Assembly (NCBI RefSeq): GCF_030124375.1
Contig: NZ_JASKLS010000010.1
Location: 204,361 to 268,360 of the forward strand
Direction of reading: 5' to 3'
DNA length: 64,000 nucleotides
Source of the DNA: Sinorhizobium sp. 6-70
Lineage (GTDB): Bacteria > Pseudomonadota > Alphaproteobacteria > Rhizobiales > Rhizobiaceae
In this document: positions 59,495 to 64,000 of the stretch, one piece after another
How positions within the stretch are numbered: the first letter of the stretch is position 1
Layout: each line of letters opens with the position of its first letter
Notes under the pieces: model-generated
The model's database searches: none
Told to the model about the DNA's origin: nothing
Seen by the model: the letters and a program-made list of their open reading frames with translations, nothing else
Position numbers and translations under genes: made by a program

Positions 59495-59764
59495 ATGATC
59501 GCTCCCCCCAACGTCCTGCGCGCGGCACGTGAGTTGCTTGGCCTGAAACAAGTGGATGCCGCCAACGCGGCAGGTATCTCGAGGCGTACAATTCAGCGCC
59601 TGGAGTCGGGTGAACTCGATCGGACGCATGCCTCGATCTTGCTTCAAACCTCCTACGAGCAACAGGGTATCGTGTTCGTTCGACCGGCCAGTGGGCAAGG
59701 TTGGGGGCTAATCGATAATTCGAAGGCAAGTGAAGCTGGCAGACAGGATTCGATCGAAGGGTAG
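59495..59764 (+). CDS. XRE family transcriptional regulator, 89 residues
   Basis: An N-terminal Cro/C1 helix-turn-helix is clear: LRAARELLGLKQVDAANAAGISRRTIQRLESGE. The rest (THASILLQTSYEQQGIVFVRPASGQGWGL) matches short rhizobial XRE proteins whose tail reads as a degenerate dimerisation segment. It is divergent from the DUF6634/AAA-M41 operon and probably represses it through the GGCGTCA palindrome between them. A decayed paralogue follows directly. Confidence 0.8.
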   Translation: MIAPPNVLRAARELLGLKQVDAANAAGISRRTIQRLESGELDRTHASILLQTSYEQQGIVFVRPASGQGWGLIDNSKASEAGRQDSIEG

Positions 59765-59780
59765 CGGTGAGCTTTCAACC

Positions 59781-60027
59781 GTGAGCTCCCGACTAGGCTG
59801 GAGCCAAGCCGAGTTGGCTGGGAAGTCGGGCGAGCATACGATCTCTAACCCGGTTCGAAAACGGGGATGAAACTGCTTCTCCGAAAGTCAGGGATAAACT
59901 CTACGGCGCGTTCGTAGTCGCCGATATTCCGTTCATAGCGGCCAACAACGATACGGGAGTGCTCGACGGTGTGGGGTTGCGATGGAAGCAGCCATGTCAT
60001 CCGCACCAAGGCATCAAGATCATCTGA
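59781..60027 (+). pseudogene. Frameshifted second XRE regulator
   Basis: One frame reads SSRLGWSQAELAGKSGEHTISN and stops at TGA; the next frame continues RFENGDETASPKVRDKLYGAFVVADIPFIAANDTGVLDGVGLRWKQP and ends at TGA 60025-60027. Joined, they form a complete small XRE protein of the same type as 59495-59764. The frame change lies near 59850. Confidence 0.7.
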
Positions 60028-60204
60028 GCTTGTTTGGCCTCAGGGACGTCCGTGCACGCGTTTGGTCAGTGAGCGACAGCAGAAAACCACAGACATTTCC
60101 GTGACGACGGCGTGACGACTTGTGGCAAATTTGATCGGACTGACAAAGCGGGCAGTATCTCCCGCGGGACACGCTAAACCGCTAATTTTGCTTTATATCT
60201 GAAT

Positions 60205-60251
60205 TGGTCGCGGGGGCAGGATTTGAACCTGCGGCCTTCAGGTTATGAGCC
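60205..60251 (-). other. 3' fragment of an initiator tRNA-Met gene (probable att site)
   Basis: On the minus strand the 47 bases read as the anticodon arm (GGCTCATAACCTGAAG, anticodon CAT), variable loop, T arm (GCAGGTTCAAATCCTGC), 3' acceptor strand and CCA of initiator tRNA-Met. The 5' half is missing; beyond 60251 the sequence is unrelated. Such 3' tRNA fragments are typical duplicated attachment cores left by tRNA-targeting integrases. Neither an intact tRNA-Met gene nor an integrase is in the window. Confidence 0.8.
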
Positions 60252-60624
60252 ACAATCGACCCCGACCTCCGGATTACGAAGACGATGACACGCAGCCCAG
60301 ACGAAGGCACAGCCACCATCAAACCGATTGATCCTCGGCTTTTGACTGCGGCAACGCGCAATATTGGCCGGCATGAAGCCCTTCCTGTAGGGCCGAAGCC
60401 GAACAAATTTTGATTGGGAAAACAGAAGCCCGGAGTCCATTGGTCCGAGAACCTAACCCAGGCCCGACGTAGCATGAAAGAAAGGATCGGTCTGTGGAGC
60501 CGTCTGTGGCTTTATTCTGCAGTCGGTCGGATGCGCAGTGGGACACAAACTGGGATCAGTCCGGGCCACAAAGGACTCGTCAACAATCGAAAAAGTAAAT
60601 AAAATCAGTGGCGCCTAAAAGGCA
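60252..60624. other. Gene-free stretch between tRNA fragment and tRNA-Leu
   Basis: No convincing gene or RNA; frames here are short and overlap each other. Possibly the worn end of an integrated element. Confidence 0.4.
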
Positions 60625-60709
60625 TGGTGCGGTCGAGAAGACTCGAACTTCCACGGGTTGCCCCACAGCGACCTCAACGCTGCGCGTCTACCAATTCCGC
60701 CACGACCGC
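60625..60709 (-). tRNA. tRNA-Leu (anticodon GAG)
   Basis: 85 bases including encoded CCA. The reverse strand gives acceptor GCGGTCG paired with CGACCGC, a D loop with GGTAGACGC, anticodon loop GTTGAGGT (GAG), a long class II variable arm and the T loop GTTCGAGTC. The structure is complete. Confidence 0.93.
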
Positions 60710-60902
60710 ATCGTGGTAGGTGCCGATTGCGTCGGCGGGGCTGCATGTAGCAAAAGCATTTGGGGTGCACAAGGGCAAGAAGACAGAAATTTGACGAGAA
60801 AAGGAACTATTTCAACAGCACCCTCGCGAAGCGCTGGAAATGCTGGACTCTTGGCGCGCGCCATCCCATTTACGGAGGCGGAAAAATCAGGAATACGGCC
60901 TC

Positions 60903-61649
60903 ATGCAGCGCGACAATCTCGACCGGAACATGTTTGCACCGCCAGGATCGCCCGCAGTGCGCTGGCGCATTGCCCCCTCCCTCGTCGACTATCCACAGGC
61001 GGTCGAAACCATGGAACGGGAAGCCGCGGCCATTGCCGCCGGCACCGCGGACGAACTGGTCTGGCTGGTCGAGCACCCGCCTCTCTATACGGCAGGCACA
61101 AGCGCCGACGCTTCGGACCTCGTGATGCCTGACCGTTTCCCGGTCTTTGCGACCGGTCGGGGTGGCGAATACACCTATCACGGTCCGGGCCAAAGGGTCG
61201 TCTATGTGATGCTTGACCTCAAACGACGCCGCCAGGATGTGCGCGCCTTTGTCGCAGCACTCGAGGCGGTCATCATCACGACGCTCGAGTCGATGAACGT
61301 CAAAGGCGAGCGCCGCGAAGACCGCGTGGGCGTATGGGTGCGCCGCCCGGAAAAACCGGCACTGCCCGACGGATCAGCGGCCGAAGATAAGATCGCCGCG
61401 ATCGGAATCCGGCTGCGCAAATGGGTGAGCTTTCATGGCTTCGCACTGAATGTCGATCCGGACCTCGATCATTTCGGCGGAATCGTACCCTGCGGCATCC
61501 GCGGCCACGGTGTCACCAGCCTGGTCGATCTTGGCCTGCCGGTCATGATGCCCGACGTCGACATCCGACTGAGGGAGGCGTTCGAAACAGTCTTTGGGCC
61601 GACACGCGTCGAAAGCGACTGTCCCCAACCATTGGCGCCGCTCACCTGA
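60903..61649 (+). CDS. lipB: Octanoyl-ACP:protein N-octanoyltransferase (lipoyl transferase)
   Basis: 248 residues from ATG 60903 (a later ATG, MFAPPGSP, is possible). LVDYPQAVETMEREAAAI, LVEHPPLYTAGTSA, GRGGEYTYHGPGQRVVYVMLDL, the Lys in DKIAAIGIRLRKWVSFHGFALNV and the catalytic Cys in GGIVPCGIRGHGVTSL identify LipB. It transfers octanoyl groups to lipoyl domains of 2-oxoacid dehydrogenases before LipA adds sulfur. A conserved core gene, it marks the return to backbone chromosome. Confidence 0.93.
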   Translation: MQRDNLDRNMFAPPGSPAVRWRIAPSLVDYPQAVETMEREAAAIAAGTADELVWLVEHPPLYTAGTSADASDLVMPDRFPVFATGRGGEYTYHGPGQRVVYVMLDLKRRRQDVRAFVAALEAVIITTLESMNVKGERREDRVGVWVRRPEKPALPDGSAAEDKIAAIGIRLRKWVSFHGFALNVDPDLDHFGGIVPCGIRGHGVTSLVDLGLPVMMPDVDIRLREAFETVFGPTRVESDCPQPLAPLT

Positions 61650-61700
61650 ATCGGGCTATCGGCGCATAAGTCCGTATATTTGTAATGGTGGCCGGCGAAG

Positions 61701-62639
61701 TTACGCCCGCTTTCGCTTCTGCACCTGCCGCTCGCGCCAGATGATGTACAGCCCGGATGCGACGATCACGAGAATCCCGAGCCACTTCGAGGGCGTCGGG
61801 AAATCTCCAAAAACGATGTAGCCGAGCGCCGTCGCCGAGACGATCTCGAAATAATGGAACGGTGCCAGGAGCGATATCGGCGCGGCCTGAAATGCCTTGA
61901 CGACAAGGAGATGTCCCCAGCCGGAAATGGTCCCGAGCGCAACGACGAGTACCCAGCCGAGCGCCGATTGCGGTAGTGACGGTTCGAAATCGACCGCACC
62001 GAATCCATTGCCGACGGCGATTACTGCCGCCATGAACAGCGTCCCGCCTATGCCGGCGACCGTCTGCATCGTCAGCGGCGAATCGGCGTTGCCAAGGGCG
62101 CGATTCAGGAAGAGGTAACAGGCAAAAAGGAAGGCGCAGGCGACCGGCAGCAACGATTTCAGGCCGAAGACGGCAAAGCTCGGCTGGATGACAACCATCG
62201 CGCCGCCGAAGCCGACGGCGATCGCCGACCATCGCCGCCATCCCACTTTCTCGCGCAGGATCAGTGCCGAAAGGCATGTCAAAATGAACGGCTCGACGAA
62301 GTAGATGGCGAACACATCCGCGAGCGGCATGTATTTCACGGAAACGAAGAAAAAGAGCGCCGCCGCGGCGAGCAGCACGCCGCGAAGAATGTTCGGCCAG
62401 GGCCGCTTCGGATAAAACGCCCGCAGCCCACCCGCCGAAAACAACAACGGCGCCGTCGATACGAGTTGAAAGAAGAAGCGGTAAAAGGTCACTTGACCGG
62501 GCGACATGCCCTCGTAGACCGCCATGTATTTCGCAATCGCATCCATGCAGGGCAGGATGAGCATGGCGAAGAGCATGATCGCCACGCCGCGCATGACTGC
62601 ATTGTTCGGCGCAGCGACCGTTCGAAGATGTTCATTCAC
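61701..62639 (-). CDS. DMT superfamily transporter (EamA-type)
   Basis: About 312 residues with ten membrane helices and two EamA repeats: IMLFAMLILPCMDAIAKYM and YRFFFQLVSTAPLL in the first, GTISGWGHLLVVKAFQAAPISLLAPFHYFEIVSATALGYIVFGDFP in the second. A GTG at 62639 (VNEHLRTVAAPNN) is the likely start; the frame runs further upstream without support. Substrate cannot be told from sequence; relatives export amino acids or other metabolites. It is convergent with lipB. Confidence 0.85.
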   Translation of the reverse strand: MNEHLRTVAAPNNAVMRGVAIMLFAMLILPCMDAIAKYMAVYEGMSPGQVTFYRFFFQLVSTAPLLFSAGGLRAFYPKRPWPNILRGVLLAAAALFFFVSVKYMPLADVFAIYFVEPFILTCLSALILREKVGWRRWSAIAVGFGGAMVVIQPSFAVFGLKSLLPVACAFLFACYLFLNRALGNADSPLTMQTVAGIGGTLFMAAVIAVGNGFGAVDFEPSLPQSALGWVLVVALGTISGWGHLLVVKAFQAAPISLLAPFHYFEIVSATALGYIVFGDFPTPSKWLGILVIVASGLYIIWRERQVQKRKRA

Positions 62640-62871
62640 GGTGAGATTTCCGATGTCGACGCCGAAACTTAACCTGTTTCGTTGAGGTTTCAATGTGCCT
62701 TGGCGACGCGACGGACAGTGAGCCGCATTTGACCGCGTTTTTGACGTTCCGAGGTGGTCCGTCGACACGACAATGCCTATAAGCTGATTTCACCTCGCCG
62801 CAGCTGGAAGCCGGGGGTGCTTCCGGCAACCATCCGGGTCCTTGAACGCCACCGCGCCAAAGGAGAAAACG

Positions 62872-63279
62872 ATGCGCCTGTCCACCGAAACCATGATCGC
62901 GCGTCTTCGCGAAACAGGAGACGGCGACACGCTTGGAGGACGCATCTGGAGAGCGCGTGACGCCGCGAATCTTTCCATGACGGAACTGGCGGATCGGCTT
63001 GGCGTGCGGTGTGAAACCGTCGCTGCATGGGAACGCGACCGTGCCGAACCTCGCACCAACCGCCTCTTCATGCTGGCTGGCGTGTTGGGCGTCACTCCGG
63101 CTTGGCTGATTGCCGGCCTTGGCCGCGCCCCCGACGACGATCCCTCCCTTAGCTCGAAGGAGGCACTCCGGGAGCAGCTCGATCTTGTCAAGAAATTGCA
63201 CGCTCAGACCGGCGAGGCCATCGCCGCGCTCGAAGCGGAACTCGATCGCATCCAGCCGACCATTCGTCCGCGACGATAA
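62872..63279 (+). CDS. XRE family transcriptional regulator, 135 residues
   Basis: ATG 62872 follows AAAGGAG at 6 bases. The helix-turn-helix is in GRIWRARDAANLSMTELADRLGVRCETVAAWERDRAEPRTNRLFMLAGVLGVTPAWLIAG. A C-terminal coiled helix (EALREQLDLVKKLHAQTGEAIAALEAELDRI) probably dimerises. It is a stand-alone regulator in the backbone, upstream of adhC, of unknown target. Confidence 0.88.
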   Translation: MRLSTETMIARLRETGDGDTLGGRIWRARDAANLSMTELADRLGVRCETVAAWERDRAEPRTNRLFMLAGVLGVTPAWLIAGLGRAPDDDPSLSSKEALREQLDLVKKLHAQTGEAIAALEAELDRIQPTIRPRR

Positions 63280-63427
63280 GCAAGGCCGAAGCGCGTTTTC
63301 CTCCCGCATTCCAGTTAACGTAGTAGAATAGTTTATCGCCGATTCCAGCTGATCGCACCGATTGCCGCGTCATGACGGGAGCAATCCAGCACCAGCAACC
63401 ATTCGCAATTCAAGGGAGGATCCGACA

Positions 63428-64000
63428 ATGGACGTACGCGCCGCCGTCGCCACTCAGGCCGGCAAGCCACTGGAAATCATGACGGTTCAGCTCGAAGGGC
63501 CGAAGGCCGGCGAGGTGCTGGTCGAGGTCAAGGCGACCGGCATCTGCCACACCGACGATTTCACCCTGTCCGGCGCCGACCCGGAAGGGCTGTTCCCGGC
63601 GATCCTCGGCCACGAGGGCGCCGGCATCGTCGTCGACGTCGGCCCCGGCGTCACCTCGGTGAAGAAGGGCGACCACGTCATCCCGCTCTACACCCCGGAA
63701 TGCCGTTCCTGCCCGTCGTGCCTCAGCCGCAAGACCAATCTCTGCACCGCCATCCGCGCCACGCAGGGCCAAGGGCTGATGCCCGACGGCACCTCGCGCT
63801 TTTCGATCGGCAAGGACAAGATCCACCACTACATGGGCTGCTCGACCTTTGCCAACTTCACCGTGCTTCCGGAGATCGCCGTCGCCAAGGTCAATCCCGA
63901 GGCGCCGTTCGACAAGATCTGCTACATCGGCTGCGGCGTGACCACCGGCATCGGCGCGGTGATCAACACCGCCAAGGTGGAAATGGGGTCGACCGCGATC
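63428..64000 (+). CDS. adhC: S-(hydroxymethyl)glutathione dehydrogenase (class III ADH), cut by window end
   Basis: The first 191 codons are present, after GGAGG. MDVRAAVATQAGKPLEI, the catalytic-zinc Cys and His in KATGICHTDDFTLSG and GHEGAGIVVDVGPGV, the four structural-zinc cysteines in TPECRSCPSCLSRKTNLC, and IGCGVTTGIGAV are all class III alcohol dehydrogenase marks. It oxidises the glutathione adduct of formaldehyde and also reduces S-nitrosoglutathione. The 3' part lies beyond the window. Confidence 0.93.
   Translation, partial: MDVRAAVATQAGKPLEIMTVQLEGPKAGEVLVEVKATGICHTDDFTLSGADPEGLFPAILGHEGAGIVVDVGPGVTSVKKGDHVIPLYTPECRSCPSCLSRKTNLCTAIRATQGQGLMPDGTSRFSIGKDKIHHYMGCSTFANFTVLPEIAVAKVNPEAPFDKICYIGCGVTTGIGAVINTAKVEMGSTAI

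Noticed and set aside
60182..60475. 97-codon minus-strand frame ending in AHNLKAAGSNPAPATNS
   Set aside because: This is the translation of the tRNA-Met fragment, a common annotation artefact.
1..64000. CRISPR arrays, intact insertion sequences, integrase genes, rRNA
   Set aside because: No regularly spaced repeats, transposase or integrase frames, or rRNA-like sequence were seen on either strand.

Overview
The window reads as a high-GC alphaproteobacterial chromosome, most likely Rhizobiales (Rhizobiaceae or a close family). Pointers are an Aap-type amino-acid ABC transporter, a ccoNOQP-GHIS (fixNOQP-GHIS) cluster, an ALA-synthase type HemA, a BA14K protein, a malic enzyme with a phosphotransacetylase-like tail, and the CysI/DUF2849/DUF934 set. 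Most of the window (about 1-60.2 kb) looks like accessory or mosaic DNA: many regulators, gene remnants, paralogue pairs and small unknown genes. From the tRNA-Leu at 60.6 kb to the end it is ordinary core chromosome (lipB, a DMT transporter, an XRE regulator, adhC). A 3' fragment of an initiator tRNA-Met gene at 60.2 kb sits at that boundary and looks like an integration site.

Layout. 0-4 kb: a zinc-ribbon/HMCES cassette, a BA14K protein, small membrane peptides and a membrane-anchored nuclease. 4.2-10.4 kb: metC-like C-S lyase plus aapJQMP-like ABC transporter in one operon, with a divergent LysR regulator whose start is preceded by a perfect palindrome. 10.7-12.7 kb: a diflavin reductase paired with an Aer-type PAS protein. 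13.2-16 kb: a large phosphoesterase. 16.9-23.9 kb: malic enzyme, MocR regulator, and an argD-like/serC/deoC operon. 24-32 kb: complete cbb3 oxidase structural and assembly cluster. 32.2-36.9 kb, divergent: KDPG/KDPGal aldolase, hemA, a DUF2849-CysI fusion and DUF934. 37-44.6 kb: two near-identical exported isochorismatase-like hydrolases, a MASE1-PAS-PAS histidine kinase, a GlxA-type AraC regulator and a chloroperoxidase-like hydrolase. 44.8-51.8 kb: diguanylate cyclase and a hydroxyquinol-type aromatic degradation operon with its LysR regulator; the maleylacetate reductase gene is reduced to a stub. 52-60 kb: a block of mostly uncharacterised genes, including a soluble FtsH-like AAA/M41 protease operon under an XRE regulator, convergent with a second, frameshifted copy of the zinc-ribbon/HMCES cassette.

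How the parts may work together. Palindromes of the form ATGTAT-N11-ATACAT lie before the MocR gene and before hemA, with a shorter version at the same spacing before ccoN. This suggests one regulator coordinating heme supply, cbb3 oxidase and siroheme-dependent sulfite/nitrite reduction. The FtsH-like operon at 54.2-59.3 kb is the best candidate for an undescribed system.
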